DNA of 64,000 nucleotides from Desertivibrio insolitus (GCF_017355965.1 NZ_JAFIQW010000002.1:124001-188000); one strand, 5' to 3'; shown: positions 1-9,060, counted from the first letter of the stretch. Notes: generated by a model from the sequence alone, not told the origin. Numbers and translations are program-made.

Positions 1-1
1 G

Positions 2-826
2 AACAACTACTCGTACACCTCGCTCGACGACCGCGACACGATCACCGACCAGTCGGTGAACCAGAACATCTGGGCGGACGAGGTCACGCAGCTGTTCGAC
101 AACGACGCGATCATCGCCTCGGGCGACCACGCTGTCGCCGCGGGCGGCGACGCGACCGTCGACAACTCGCAGGACAACTCGACGAACATCAAGGCCGGTG
201 ACGACGTCATCCTCGGTGACGGCAACACCAACAACGAGCACTACGTCAACGACTCGTACAACGACGAGCACTACGTCGAGGACTCGTACAACGACGACCA
301 CTCCGTGAACGATTCGGGGAACATCACCGTCGACGACATCGAGGTGGACGTCGAGGTCGACAACTCGCAGGACAACGACGGCAACGTTGTGGGTGACGGC
401 AACGTCGTCGGCGAAGGCAACATCGTCGGCAACCAGGACAACGACGTCAACTCCGACAACACGAACAGCGTCGTCGACAGCGAGAACGTCGGCAACCAGG
501 ACAACGACGGTGTGGACGTCGAAGGTGACCTCGACGCCTCCGACGACGACGTCGTCATCGACGCGTCGGACGACGACGGTGTCGACATCGACGGCGACAT
601 CGACGCATCCGACGACGACACCCTGTCGTACTCGGACGACGACACCCTGTCGTACTCCGACGACGACACGTACAAGTCGGACGACGACACGTACTCCTAC
701 TCGGACGACGACACGTACAAGTCGGATGACGACACGTACTCCTACTCGGACGACGACACCTACAAGAGCGACGACGACACCGTCGTCGTGGTGACGGAGG
801 AGCCCGACTACCACCACGCCGGCTAG
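2..826 (+). CDS. IniB-like acidic repeat protein (5' end outside window)
   Basis: The reading frame is open from the left edge; the GTG at 56 is probably an internal valine codon, so the start lies upstream. The visible ~274 residues are extremely rich in Asp, Asn and Ser with no hydrophobic segment. Two repeat types are seen: Asn/Asp/Gly repeats (GDGNVVGDGNVVGEGN) in the middle and a C-terminal SDDDTYKSDDDTYSY array. The last residues are EEPDYHHAG. Two dynamin-like GTPase genes follow, which matches the iniB-iniA-iniC order known from mycobacteria, where IniB is a low-complexity repeat protein. The IniB assignment is inference from context and composition, because the N-terminal domain is outside the window. 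The acidic repeats could bind cations, but that is speculation. Confidence 0.7.
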   Translation, partial: NNYSYTSLDDRDTITDQSVNQNIWADEVTQLFDNDAIIASGDHAVAAGGDATVDNSQDNSTNIKAGDDVILGDGNTNNEHYVNDSYNDEHYVEDSYNDDHSVNDSGNITVDDIEVDVEVDNSQDNDGNVVGDGNVVGEGNIVGNQDNDVNSDNTNSVVDSENVGNQDNDGVDVEGDLDASDDDVVIDASDDDGVDIDGDIDASDDDTLSYSDDDTLSYSDDDTYKSDDDTYSYSDDDTYKSDDDTYSYSDDDTYKSDDDTVVVVTEEPDYHHAG

Positions 827-841
827 CAGGTCGCGACCGCG

Positions 842-918
842 CCGGCGATCTACCCGAAAGGTCGCCGGCACGGCGCTCGAGCGGCCCGGCAGGAAGTTCC
901 CCTTCCTGCCGGGCCGCT
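842..918 (+). terminator. Two hairpins between the iniB-like and iniA-like genes
   Basis: A 7-bp stem (842-848 with 862-868) is followed by a perfect 17-bp stem (880-896 with 902-918) with a 5-nt loop. No clear U tract follows. The position suggests partial termination, or mRNA stabilisation of the upstream gene, so the repeat protein could be made in excess over the GTPases. Confidence 0.7.
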
Positions 919-953
919 GACGCGCGATTGTTGTCGAAGGTGAAGGAGGCAGT

Positions 954-2795
954 GTGGCCGAGCTCGTTGATCTGGTGGACCGTGCGCTCGAACTCGTGGG
1001 GCCCGAGGAGCGGGAGGACCTGCGGCGAAGGCTCGAGCAGACGCGCGAGAGGCTGTCGGACCCCAGCATCCGGGTGATCGTGGTCGGGGAGTTCAAGCAG
1101 GGCAAGAGCCGCCTCGTGAACGCCCTCGTGAACGCCCCGGTCTGCCCCGTCGACGACGACATCGCGACGTCGGCGCCCACTGTCGTCAAGCAGGGGGCGA
1201 CCCCGTCGGCGGTCGTCGTCTCCCTCAAGGACGGCATGGAGGCATCCGACGGCCCCGCCGCCATCGAGCGCACGCCGATCCCGCTCGACCAGCTCCCGGC
1301 CTACGTCTCCGAGCACGGCAACCCCGGCAACGAGCGGCGCATCCTCGCCGCGGAGGTGAGCCTGCCGCGCAAGATCCTCGACGGCGGTCTCGCCCTCGTC
1401 GACTCGCCCGGAGTGGGCGGCCTGGACTCGATCCACTCGCTGACGACGCTGTCCACCCTGCCGACGGCCGACGCCGCACTGCTCGTGTCGGATGCCTCGC
1501 AGGAGTACACCGCGCCGGAGATGCAGTTCCTGCGGCAGGCGCTGCGCATCACGCCCAACGTCGCCTGCGTGCTGACGAAGACCGACCTGTACCCGCAGTG
1601 GCGCCGCATCGCCGAGCTCGACCAGGCGCACGTCGCGCGGCTCGGCCAGGACATCCCGTTCTTCCCGGTCTCGTCCGACCTGCGGCTCGAGGCCATCAAG
1701 CTGCAGGACGGTGAGCTGAACGCCGAGTCCGGGTTCCCCGACCTCGTCTCGTACCTGCGCAAGGAGATCGTCGGCAAGGCGGAGCGCATCCAGCGTCGCG
1801 GCGCGCTGCAGGACGTGCGGTCGGTGCTCGAGCACCTCAGCATGTCGCTGCAATCGGAGCTGTCGGCGCTCGTCGATCCCGCGTCGACGCCGCAGGTCAT
1901 CGCCGAGCTGCAGAGCGCCAAGGAGCGCACGGACGAGATGCGGCAGAAGACGTCCCGCTGGCAGACCACCCTCAATGACGGCATCGCCGACCTCAGCTCC
2001 GACGTCGAGCACGACCTGCGCGACCGGCTGCGCCAGATCCAGCGGGAGGCGGAGGAGGCGATCGGCCAGGGCGACCCGGGCCCGGTGTGGGACCAGCTCG
2101 TCGATTGGCTGCAGCAGCGCGTCGCCGCCGCCGTGTCCGACACCTTCGTCTGGTCGCAGGAGCGCTCGAAGTGGCTCTCGGAACAGGTGGCCCAGCACTT
2201 CACCGAGGAGGAGGCCGCGATCCCCGTCGTGCGCGTGGACGACACCGAGGACGTGCTCGATCCCGTGCCCGACGTGCCGGAGCTCGACCGCGGCCGGCTC
2301 TCCGCGATGCAGAAGGTGCTGATCGGCATGCGGGGGTCGTACGGCGGCGTGCTCATGATCGGCCTCATCACCGGCATCGTCGGCATGAGCCTGATCAACC
2401 CGCTCTCCGTCGCGGCCGGCGTGCTGATCGGCCGCAAGGCGTACAGCGAGGATCAGGAGACCCGGCTCAAGCGGCGGCAGCAGGAGGCCAAGGCGATCGT
2501 GCGCCGGCAGATCGACGACGTGATCTTCCAGGTCGGCAAACAGCTGAAGGACCGCCTGCGGCTCGTCCAGCGGGCGACCCGCGACCACTTCACCTCGATC
2601 GCCGACCAGAACCACCGCTCGCTCACCGACTCGGTGCTCGCGGCGCAGAAGGCGGCCAACATGTACACCGCCGAGCGCGAGCGCCGCATCAAGGAGATCA
2701 AGGCCCGGCTCGCCCGGATCGACCAGCTCCGCGCGAAGATCCCCGCCGAGCCGAAGGAGCGGGTCGAGGTCGCGGCAGCGGCGGCGCGGGCATGA
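954..2795 (+). CDS. Dynamin-like GTPase, IniA-type
   Basis: 613 aa. GTPase motifs are complete: P-loop GEFKQGKS (45-52), switch DSPGVGG (150-156) and TKTD (208-211). Long helical stalk-like segments follow. A hydrophobic hairpin at about residues 464-493 is probably the membrane-inserting paddle seen in bacterial dynamin-like proteins. The C-terminus is basic and helical (ERERRIKEIKARLARI). The start is GTG at 954, with AAGGAGG at 943-949. The stop overlaps the next start by 4 nt, so the two GTPases are translationally coupled. Mycobacterial IniA is a dynamin-like protein acting in membrane remodelling and is induced by cell-wall drugs; the same role here is inferred from family and gene order. 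Confidence 0.88.
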   Translation: MAELVDLVDRALELVGPEEREDLRRRLEQTRERLSDPSIRVIVVGEFKQGKSRLVNALVNAPVCPVDDDIATSAPTVVKQGATPSAVVVSLKDGMEASDGPAAIERTPIPLDQLPAYVSEHGNPGNERRILAAEVSLPRKILDGGLALVDSPGVGGLDSIHSLTTLSTLPTADAALLVSDASQEYTAPEMQFLRQALRITPNVACVLTKTDLYPQWRRIAELDQAHVARLGQDIPFFPVSSDLRLEAIKLQDGELNAESGFPDLVSYLRKEIVGKAERIQRRGALQDVRSVLEHLSMSLQSELSALVDPASTPQVIAELQSAKERTDEMRQKTSRWQTTLNDGIADLSSDVEHDLRDRLRQIQREAEEAIGQGDPGPVWDQLVDWLQQRVAAAVSDTFVWSQERSKWLSEQVAQHFTEEEAAIPVVRVDDTEDVLDPVPDVPELDRGRLSAMQKVLIGMRGSYGGVLMIGLITGIVGMSLINPLSVAAGVLIGRKAYSEDQETRLKRRQQEAKAIVRRQIDDVIFQVGKQLKDRLRLVQRATRDHFTSIADQNHRSLTDSVLAAQKAANMYTAERERRIKEIKARLARIDQLRAKIPAEPKERVEVAAAAARA

Positions 2796-4375
2796 CGACC
2801 GACCTGCGGGCACTCACGGCCGACCTCGTGGCCGCCGCGCTGGGCGCCTACATCGACGACCCCGAGGCATCCGCCGCCCTCCGTGGCTACGCCCGGCGGC
2901 TCGACGAGCCGCTGCGCGTGGCGCTCGCCGGCATGGTCAAGGCGGGCAAATCGACGCTGCTCAACGCCGTGATCGGCGACGAGATCGCACCGACGGATGC
3001 CGGGGAGTGCACCCGCGTCGTCACCTGGTACCGATACCACCACACCCCGCGCATCACCCTGCACCCGGTCGCCGGCACCCCACGGTCGCTTCCGGTGCGC
3101 CGCGTCGACGGGCGGCTCGTGCTCGACCTCGGCCCGACGCCGGCGGAGGACGTGCAGCGCCTGGTCGTCGAGTGGCCGGCCGCGCCGCTGAAGGACCTCA
3201 TCCTCATCGACACCCCGGGCATCGGCTCCCTCTCCGACGACGTCTCGGAGCGCTCGAACCGCTTCCTGCTGCCCGAGGACGCCCCGTCGGAGGCCGACGC
3301 GATCGTGTACCTGCTGCGCCACCTGCACGCGACCGACCTCACGTTCCTGCAGGCGTTCCGCGACGCGGGGGCCGGGCGGTCGGCCACCGTGAACTCGCTC
3401 GCGGTGCTGTCGCGCGCCGACGAGATCGGCGCCGGACGGCTGAACGCCCTGCTGTCGGCCCGCGACATCGCCGACCGCTACCGCAACAACGGCGACCTGC
3501 GCGCACTCGCGCTCGGCGTCGTGCCCATCGCGGGCCTGCTCGCGCAGACCGCGCGCACGCTGCGGCAGTCCGAGTACGCCGCGCTCGCCGAGCTCGCGCG
3601 CCTCGGCCGCGACGAGCGCGAGCGGCTGCTCGTCTCGGCGGACCGCTTCGTCCGCTCGCCCGCCGTGCCGGTCGAGCCCGCGACCAGGGCGGCCCTGCTC
3701 GACCGGTTCGGCATGTTCGGCATCCGCATGGCGACCGTGCTGATCAGGGGAGGGGCGACGGATGCCACCGAGCTCGCCCACCAGCTCGTGCGCCAGAGCG
3801 GCCTCGACGACCTGCTCCGCACGATCACGACGCAGTTCGGCGCCCGGGCCGAGCACCTCAAGGTGCGCACCGCGCTGCTCGGCGTCGAGACGCTGCTGCG
3901 CGAGCGGCCCCGGCCGGGCACGGAGGTGCTCGCGGCGCGGCTCGAGCGTCTGCAGGCGGAGGCGCACGAGTTCCGCGAGCTGCAGCTGCTCGCGCTCTCC
4001 CGCACGGCCGGCCTCGGCCTCTCCCGCGTCATGACCGCCGAGATCGAGCGCCTCGTCGGCGGCGACGGCATGGACCCGGCGGTACGGCTCGGCCTCGCCG
4101 AGGACGCGACAGCCGAGGACGTGCGCACAGCGGCGCTCGCCGCGGTGCGGAAATGGCGGGGGATCGCCGAGAGTCCGCTCACCGAGCGGTCGCTCGCCGA
4201 GGTCTGCCACACGGTCGTGCGCAGCTGCGAGGGGCTCGCCGCGGCCGCCCGGGCCGCGGCGCCGGGCACCACGCCGGCCGAGGACCCGGCGTCAGGCGGC
4301 GGCCGGGTCGTCGCGCTTGCGGAACCAGCGCCAGCTGCCGGGCATGAACGCGGAGAGCAGCGCCGCACCGGCTAG
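2792..4375 (+). CDS. Dynamin-like GTPase, IniC-type
   Basis: 527 aa, starting in the ATGA overlap with the upstream GTPase. P-loop GMVKAGKST (47-55), DTPGIGS (140-146) and a divergent G4 motif SRAD (207-210). It lacks the obvious hydrophobic paddle of its partner, as expected if IniC-type proteins act as the soluble partner of IniA-type ones. The tandem pairing suggests a heteromeric GTPase assembly. The last 84 bases overlap the 3' end of the convergent gene at 4292-4843, and the tail (GHERGEQRRTG) looks non-conserved. Confidence 0.85.
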   Translation: MTTDLRALTADLVAAALGAYIDDPEASAALRGYARRLDEPLRVALAGMVKAGKSTLLNAVIGDEIAPTDAGECTRVVTWYRYHHTPRITLHPVAGTPRSLPVRRVDGRLVLDLGPTPAEDVQRLVVEWPAAPLKDLILIDTPGIGSLSDDVSERSNRFLLPEDAPSEADAIVYLLRHLHATDLTFLQAFRDAGAGRSATVNSLAVLSRADEIGAGRLNALLSARDIADRYRNNGDLRALALGVVPIAGLLAQTARTLRQSEYAALAELARLGRDERERLLVSADRFVRSPAVPVEPATRAALLDRFGMFGIRMATVLIRGGATDATELAHQLVRQSGLDDLLRTITTQFGARAEHLKVRTALLGVETLLRERPRPGTEVLAARLERLQAEAHEFRELQLLALSRTAGLGLSRVMTAEIERLVGGDGMDPAVRLGLAEDATAEDVRTAALAAVRKWRGIAESPLTERSLAEVCHTVVRSCEGLAAAARAAAPGTTPAEDPASGGGRVVALAEPAPAAGHERGEQRRTG

Positions 4376-4843
4376 CAGCAGCTGGGCGACGAGCGCGATC
4401 GCGATCACGAGCCCGTCCTCGCCGAGCGTCAGCAGCTCGTTCGCGAAGAGCGCGACCGCCGCGTGCAGGGCGACCACGAAGACGAGCACCCAGCGGCCGG
4501 AGCCGTGCCGCCTCATCATGGCCTGCAGCAGCAGCGCCTCGATCACGATGACGGCCGTGAGCACACCGAGCGTCGCCCAGAACAGCACGTTGGCCGTCGT
4601 GTCGATCGCTGCGCTGTCGGCGTCCGCGTCGAAGTCGGTCACGAACGTGCGGAGCTCCTCGACCCGCGTGTTGCGCGAGAGGAACGCGAACATGATCACG
4701 ACGAACCCCGCGACGAAGCTCACGAGCAGCAGTACCCGGGTGGTCGCGATCGCCGCGGGGGCCTTCGGCGGCGCCTTCACCGGGGGAGGCGTCGTGTCGG
4801 ACATCTCCGGGCGGGGCGGGCGCGTCCTCGAGTCCTCGCTCAT
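4292..4843 (-). CDS. Four-TM membrane protein of unknown function
   Basis: 183 aa. A Pro-rich cytoplasmic N-terminus is followed by about four transmembrane helices (LLLVSFVAGFVVIMFAF, VLFWATLGVLTAVIVIEALLL, WVLVFVVALHAAVALFA, VIAIALVAQLLLAGAALL). The C-terminus is short and basic (SWRWFRKRDD). The loop between TM1 and TM2 is acidic. I do not recognise a named family. It is convergent with, and overlaps, the IniC-like gene. The start is uncertain: the ATG at 4804 is an alternative, and neither has a strong ribosome binding site. Confidence 0.75.
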   Translation of the reverse strand: MSEDSRTRPPRPEMSDTTPPPVKAPPKAPAAIATTRVLLLVSFVAGFVVIMFAFLSRNTRVEELRTFVTDFDADADSAAIDTTANVLFWATLGVLTAVIVIEALLLQAMMRRHGSGRWVLVFVVALHAAVALFANELLTLGEDGLVIAIALVAQLLLAGAALLSAFMPGSWRWFRKRDDPAAA

Positions 4844-4900
4844 GTCCGTAATGTACGCCCGACCGATGGGCGGGCGACAAGACCTACGGGGTGGAAACCC

Positions 4901-5272
4901 TCACTGCCACGTCGGCAGCTGCTGCAGCGCCCACCGGTTGCCGTCGGGATCGGCGAACGTGACGAAGCGGCCCCACGCCAACTCCTCGACGCCGTCGGCC
5001 TCCACGCCGTTGCGGCGCAGGTGGTCGAGCGCCTCGTCGGCGTCCGGCACGACGACCTGGATCGCGTTCTGCGTGCCGGGCGTCATGTCGGTGATGCCCT
5101 CGCCGATCGCGATCGAGCAGGCCGACCCCGGCGGGGTGAGCTGCACGAAACGGGTGGCGTCATCGACGCGATGGTCGTGGTCGACGACGAAGCCGACACG
5201 ATCGGCGTAGAACTCCTTCGCGCGGTCGACGTCCGTCACCGGCACGAAGACGAGCTCGATCCTCCAGTCCAT
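4901..5272 (-). CDS. VOC-fold (glyoxalase/bleomycin-resistance) protein
   Basis: 123 aa, a single VOC module. The N-terminal strand is WRIELVFVPVTDVDRAKEFY, with VGFVVDHDHRV in the middle and the family-typical FADPDGNRWAL near the C-terminus. Such proteins are metal-dependent lyases, dioxygenases or drug-binding proteins, and the substrate cannot be read from sequence. The ATG at 5272 was chosen because AGAGGAGG lies just upstream of it; a longer frame exists but has no support. It is a monocistronic gene, divergent from the sugar importer. Confidence 0.85.
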   Translation of the reverse strand: MDWRIELVFVPVTDVDRAKEFYADRVGFVVDHDHRVDDATRFVQLTPPGSACSIAIGEGITDMTPGTQNAIQVVVPDADEALDHLRRNGVEADGVEELAWGRFVTFADPDGNRWALQQLPTWQ

Positions 5273-5426
5273 GAGGGCCTCCTCTGCCATCGCAAGCGAC
5301 GCTACGCCCCACCTCCGACACCGTTCGCCGGCTCCTCCTTCCCGGGCGGATGTCCCGGAAATCGCTGTCTTCCCTGCCCTTTCCGATAACGATCGGACCA
5401 CGCCCGCCCGAGGGCGCTGTCGTGAC

Positions 5427-5455
5427 TTGTCAGCGGTCGGGATTAGACCTACGTT
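5427..5455 (+). promoter_or_regulatory. Predicted sigma-A promoter of the agl-type importer
   Basis: -35 TTGTCA (5427-5432), 17-nt spacer, -10 TACGTT (5450-5455), about 57 nt before the start at 5512. A short palindrome TGAC-TT-GTCA overlaps the -35 box and could be part of an operator. Confidence 0.6.
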
Positions 5456-5511
5456 GTCAATTGCGGCGTCCGAAGTGGGCGCTTGCAACTCAATGAAGAG
5501 GAGCACACAGC

Positions 5512-6858
5512 ATGAAGACACGGTTCCGCCGTCGTCTGGTCGCACCCTTCGCCGCCGCCGGGGTCATCGGGCTCGCGCTTGCGGGCTGTACCGGTGACAT
5601 CGCCGCGGAGCAGGCGGAGGACGTCGACTGCAGCGACTACGAGCAGTACGGCAGCTTCGACGGCGCAGAGGTGTCGGTCCAGGGCACGATCGTCGAGGTC
5701 GAGGCCGACCGGCTCATCGCCTCCTTCGCTCCGTTCGAGCAGTGCACGGGCGTGACGGTCGACTACCAGGGCACCCAGGAGTTCGAGGCGAACATCGAGG
5801 TGCTGGCCCAGGGTGGCAACGCCCCCGACCTCGGCATCTTCCCGCAGCCCGGTCTGTTCCAGCGTCTCGCGCGCGGCGGCTTCTTCGTCGAGGCTCCGGC
5901 CGACGTCGAGTCGAATGTCGACGAGTTCTGGTCGGAGGACTGGAAGGCCTACGGCACCGTCGACGGCACCTTCTACGGCGCCCCGCTCATGGCGAGCATC
6001 AAGGGCTACGTCTGGTACTCGCCGAGCGAGTTCGAGGAGAACGGCTGGGAGGTGCCGACCACGCTCGAGGAGCTCGACGCGCTCTCGGCGCAGATCGCCG
6101 AGGAGAGCGGCCACCTGCCCTGGTGCGTCGGTCTCGGCTCCGACGCGGCCACCGGCTGGCCGGGCACCGACTGGGTGGAGGACATGGTGCTCCGCCTGCA
6201 CGGACCCGACGTCTACGACCAGTGGGTGAACCACGAGATCCCGTTCAACGACCCGCGCATCGTCGAGGCGTTCGACGCGGTCGGCAACTACCTGAAGAAC
6301 GACGAGTACGTCAACGGCGGCCACGGCGACGTGCAGTCGCAGCTGTCGGTGCCGTTCGGTGAGGGCGGTCTGCCGATCCTCGACGGCGAGTGCTCCCTGC
6401 ACCACCAGGCCTCGTTCTACGAGGGTTTCTGGCCCGAGGGCACGGAGATCGCCGAGGACGGCGACATCTGGGCGTTCATCACCCCGCCCGCCGCGGCCGA
6501 CGACCCGCTGGCCGTGACCGGCGGTGGCGAGATCGTCGGTGCCTTCGCCGACCGCGAAGAGGTCCAGGCGTTCCAGACCTACCTCTCGAGCGATCTGTGG
6601 GCGAACAACCGCGTCGCCGAGGGTGGCGTCATCAGCGCCAACTCTGGTCTCGACCCGTCGGTGGCCTCGAGCGAGCTGCTCTCGCAGTCGATCGAGATCC
6701 TCCAGAACCCGGAGACGACGTTCCGCTTCGACGGTTCGGACCTCATGCCGGGCGCGGTCGGTGCCGACTCCTTCTGGACGGGCATCATCGACTGGATCAG
6801 CGGCGACAGCACCCAGGAGGTCGTCGACGCGATCGAGGCCAGCTGGCCGGCGTCCTGA
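5512..6858 (+). CDS. aglE: Sugar-binding lipoprotein of ABC importer, AglE-like
   Basis: 448 aa. Lipoprotein signal peptide MKTRFRRRLVAP...LALAGC, with the lipidated Cys at about residue 23. The mature part is a family-1 extracellular solute-binding protein, rich in aromatic residues expected in a sugar cleft. RBS AAGAGGA is 8 nt upstream. It is followed by two permeases of the AglF/AglG type, so an alpha-glucoside-like oligosaccharide is the likely ligand; that is inferred from the permeases, not from the binding protein itself. Confidence 0.85.
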   Translation: MKTRFRRRLVAPFAAAGVIGLALAGCTGDIAAEQAEDVDCSDYEQYGSFDGAEVSVQGTIVEVEADRLIASFAPFEQCTGVTVDYQGTQEFEANIEVLAQGGNAPDLGIFPQPGLFQRLARGGFFVEAPADVESNVDEFWSEDWKAYGTVDGTFYGAPLMASIKGYVWYSPSEFEENGWEVPTTLEELDALSAQIAEESGHLPWCVGLGSDAATGWPGTDWVEDMVLRLHGPDVYDQWVNHEIPFNDPRIVEAFDAVGNYLKNDEYVNGGHGDVQSQLSVPFGEGGLPILDGECSLHHQASFYEGFWPEGTEIAEDGDIWAFITPPAAADDPLAVTGGGEIVGAFADREEVQAFQTYLSSDLWANNRVAEGGVISANSGLDPSVASSELLSQSIEILQNPETTFRFDGSDLMPGAVGADSFWTGIIDWISGDSTQEVVDAIEASWPAS

Positions 6859-6877
6859 CGCTCAACCAATAAAGTGA

Positions 6878-6909
6878 GGGGACGGGGATCCGGCGTGGTC
6901 CCCGTCCCC
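6878..6909 (+). terminator. Intercistronic hairpin after the binding-protein gene
   Basis: Perfect 11-bp G/C stem (6878-6888 with 6899-6909) and a 10-nt loop. No U tract, so it probably lowers rather than stops transcription into the permease genes. Confidence 0.7.
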
Positions 6910-6941
6910 GGCTTCTTCAACGACGAAGGAGGTACATCGGC

Positions 6942-7913
6942 ATGACGACGGCCGACCTGATCGACAAGATCGTCCAGGTGGTGCTCGGCATCGCGGTGTT
7001 CATCGCGGTCATCGGGCTCATCATGTTCCTGGTCGACAGGGCACCCAAGAAGGCGCGCGACTTCGTGCAGCTGATCGCCTTCCTGGCCCCCGCCCTGATC
7101 CTGCTGGCGATCGGGCTCATCTACCCCGCGGCGAGGACGACGCTCCTCGCCTTCACGAACAACGCGGGACAGTGGATCGGGCTCGACAACTTCGTCTGGA
7201 TGTTCACGCAGCCGGACGCGCTCATCACCCTGCGCAACACGCTCATCTGGGTCGTGCTCGTGCCGGTGCTCTCGACGGTCATCGGCCTCGCCTACGCAGT
7301 GTTCATCGACAAGTCGCGTGGTGAGAAATACTTCAAGGCCCTCGTCTTCATGCCGATGGCGATCTCCTTCGTCGGGGCGAGCATCATCTGGCGCTTCGTC
7401 TACGAGTTCCGCCAGGCGGGCGACCCGCAGATCGGCCTCCTCAACCAGGTCGTCACGCTCTTCGGCGGCGAGCCGCAGCGCTGGCTGCAGGAGCCCCCGA
7501 TCAACACGTTCCTGCTCATCATCGTGATGATCTGGATCCAGACCGGGTTCGCGATGGTCGTGCTCTCGGCGAGCATCAAGGGCATCCCGACCGAGCAGAT
7601 CGAGGCCGCGCAGCTCGACGGCACCAACGCCTGGCAGCGCTTCCGCAACGTCACGCTCCCCGGCATCCGGGGCTCGCTCGTCGTCGTCATCACGACGATC
7701 TCGATCGCGACCCTCAAGGTCTTCGACATCGTCCGCACCATGACGGCCGGCAACTTCGAGACCAGCGTCATCGCGAACGAGATGTACACGCAGGCGTTCC
7801 GTGCCGGTGAACCCGGCCGAGGCTCCGCCCTCGCCGTCGTTCTGTTCCTGATGGTGCTGCCCATCGTCATCTACAACGTGCGCATCCTGCGCCAGCAGAA
7901 GGAGATCCGATGA
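6942..7913 (+). CDS. aglF: ABC sugar importer permease, AglF-like
   Basis: 323 aa integral membrane permease of the MalF class. The cytoplasmic EAA loop reads EAAQLDGTNAWQRFRN and would dock on the ATPase. An extra N-terminal TM segment (VLGIAVFIAVIGLIMFLV) precedes the core, as in AglF. RBS GAAGGAGG precedes the ATG. It overlaps the next permease gene by ATGA. No ATPase gene is in this operon, so a shared MsiK-type ATPase is expected elsewhere in the genome. Confidence 0.88.
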   Translation: MTTADLIDKIVQVVLGIAVFIAVIGLIMFLVDRAPKKARDFVQLIAFLAPALILLAIGLIYPAARTTLLAFTNNAGQWIGLDNFVWMFTQPDALITLRNTLIWVVLVPVLSTVIGLAYAVFIDKSRGEKYFKALVFMPMAISFVGASIIWRFVYEFRQAGDPQIGLLNQVVTLFGGEPQRWLQEPPINTFLLIIVMIWIQTGFAMVVLSASIKGIPTEQIEAAQLDGTNAWQRFRNVTLPGIRGSLVVVITTISIATLKVFDIVRTMTAGNFETSVIANEMYTQAFRAGEPGRGSALAVVLFLMVLPIVIYNVRILRQQKEIR

Positions 7914-8893
7914 CCTCCACCACGCCGAACGCCGCGATGCTGCGGCCGCAGGACGCGGGAGCCGACGCACGCGTCGAGGACACGGCCAAGGCGAAGCGGG
8001 TCAAGCGGCGCCTCACCTCCCGCACGGCGACCATCGCGTCGCTCATCATCGCGGTGCTCTGGACGCTGCCGACCTTCGGGCTGTTCGTCTCGTCCTTCCG
8101 TCCGCGCGATCAGATCCTCGAGAACGGCTGGTGGACGATCTTCGCCAACCCCGGGTTCACGCTGGCGAACTACCAGGAGGTGCTGCTCTCGGCATCCGCG
8201 TCGTCGCCCCAGCTGGGTGCGTATTTCGCGAACTCGCTGTCGATCGCGATCCCCGCGACGGTGTTCCCGCTGGTGCTCGCGGCGATGGCCGCGTACGCCT
8301 TCGCGTGGGTGCCGTTCAAGGGCTCGAGCACGCTGTTCATCGTGATCTTCGCGCTGCAGATCGTGCCGCTGCAGATGGCGCTGATCCCGCTGCTGCAGAT
8401 GTTCACCCAGTTCCTGCAGCCGGCTCAGGAGGCGGTGAGCGACACGCTGCCGTTCATCCCGACGAGCAACTTCCTGCAGATCTGGATCGCGCACACGATC
8501 TTCGCCCTGCCGCTGGCGATCTTCCTCCTCCACAACTTCATCGCGGAGATCCCGGGCGAGGTCATCGAGGCGGCGCGGGTCGACGGCGCGAGCCACAGCC
8601 AGGTGTTCTGGCGGATCATCATCCCGCTGGCGCTGCCCGCCCTCGCGTCGTTCGCGATCTTCCAGTTCCTGTGGGTCTGGAACGACCTGCTCGTCGCGCT
8701 GATCTTCTCCGGCGGCACCGAGGAGGCGGCACCGCTGACCCAACGATTGGCCGAGCTCACCGGTAGCCGCGGGCAGGAGTGGCAGCGCCTCACGGCGGCG
8801 GCCTTCGTGTCGCTGGCCATCCCGCTCATCGTGTTCTTCAGCCTTCAGCGCTACTTCGTGCGCGGACTCCTCGCGGGGTCGACGAAGGGCTGA
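7910..8893 (+). CDS. aglG: ABC sugar importer permease, AglG-like
   Basis: 327 aa, MalG-class permease with the EAA loop EAARVDGASHSQVFWR and six TM helices. A long soluble N-terminus (about 45 aa) precedes TM1. The C-terminus FVRGLLAGSTKG is typical of MalG-type subunits. It partners the permease just upstream in the membrane channel. The gene ends directly in a palindromic repeat element that begins at its stop codon. Confidence 0.88.
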   Translation: MTSTTPNAAMLRPQDAGADARVEDTAKAKRVKRRLTSRTATIASLIIAVLWTLPTFGLFVSSFRPRDQILENGWWTIFANPGFTLANYQEVLLSASASSPQLGAYFANSLSIAIPATVFPLVLAAMAAYAFAWVPFKGSSTLFIVIFALQIVPLQMALIPLLQMFTQFLQPAQEAVSDTLPFIPTSNFLQIWIAHTIFALPLAIFLLHNFIAEIPGEVIEAARVDGASHSQVFWRIIIPLALPALASFAIFQFLWVWNDLLVALIFSGGTEEAAPLTQRLAELTGSRGQEWQRLTAAAFVSLAIPLIVFFSLQRYFVRGLLAGSTKG

Positions 8894-8998
8894 CACAGAT
8901 CCGGCGGTGCTGCGACGAGGGGATGCGTCGCGGCACCGCCGCTTCCGACCCGGCGGTGCTGCGACGAGGGGATGCGTTGCGGCACCGCCGCTCTGTGT
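8893..8998. repeat. Tandem palindromic repeat element, two hairpin units
   Basis: Two 43-bp direct copies (8901-8943 and 8950-8992) differ at one base. Each folds as a 13-bp hairpin (GCGGTGCTGCGAC...GTCGCGGCACCGC); the single difference between copies keeps pairing as a wobble. The pair is enclosed by an outer inverted repeat, ACACAGA/TCTGTGT, whose left arm starts in the stop codon of the permease gene. It resembles a BIME/REP element and probably also terminates the importer transcript. Confidence 0.75.
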
Positions 8999-9060
8999 GC
9001 AGGCGGACGTCGTGCATGTGCCCACAGCGAAACGCCAGCGAGGGCGTCGGTCGTCGCGCG

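Noticed and set aside
555-2813. 752-codon minus-strand frame opposite the IniA-like gene
   Set aside because: The plus strand has intact GTPase motifs; the minus frame is low-complexity and crosses the repeat region.
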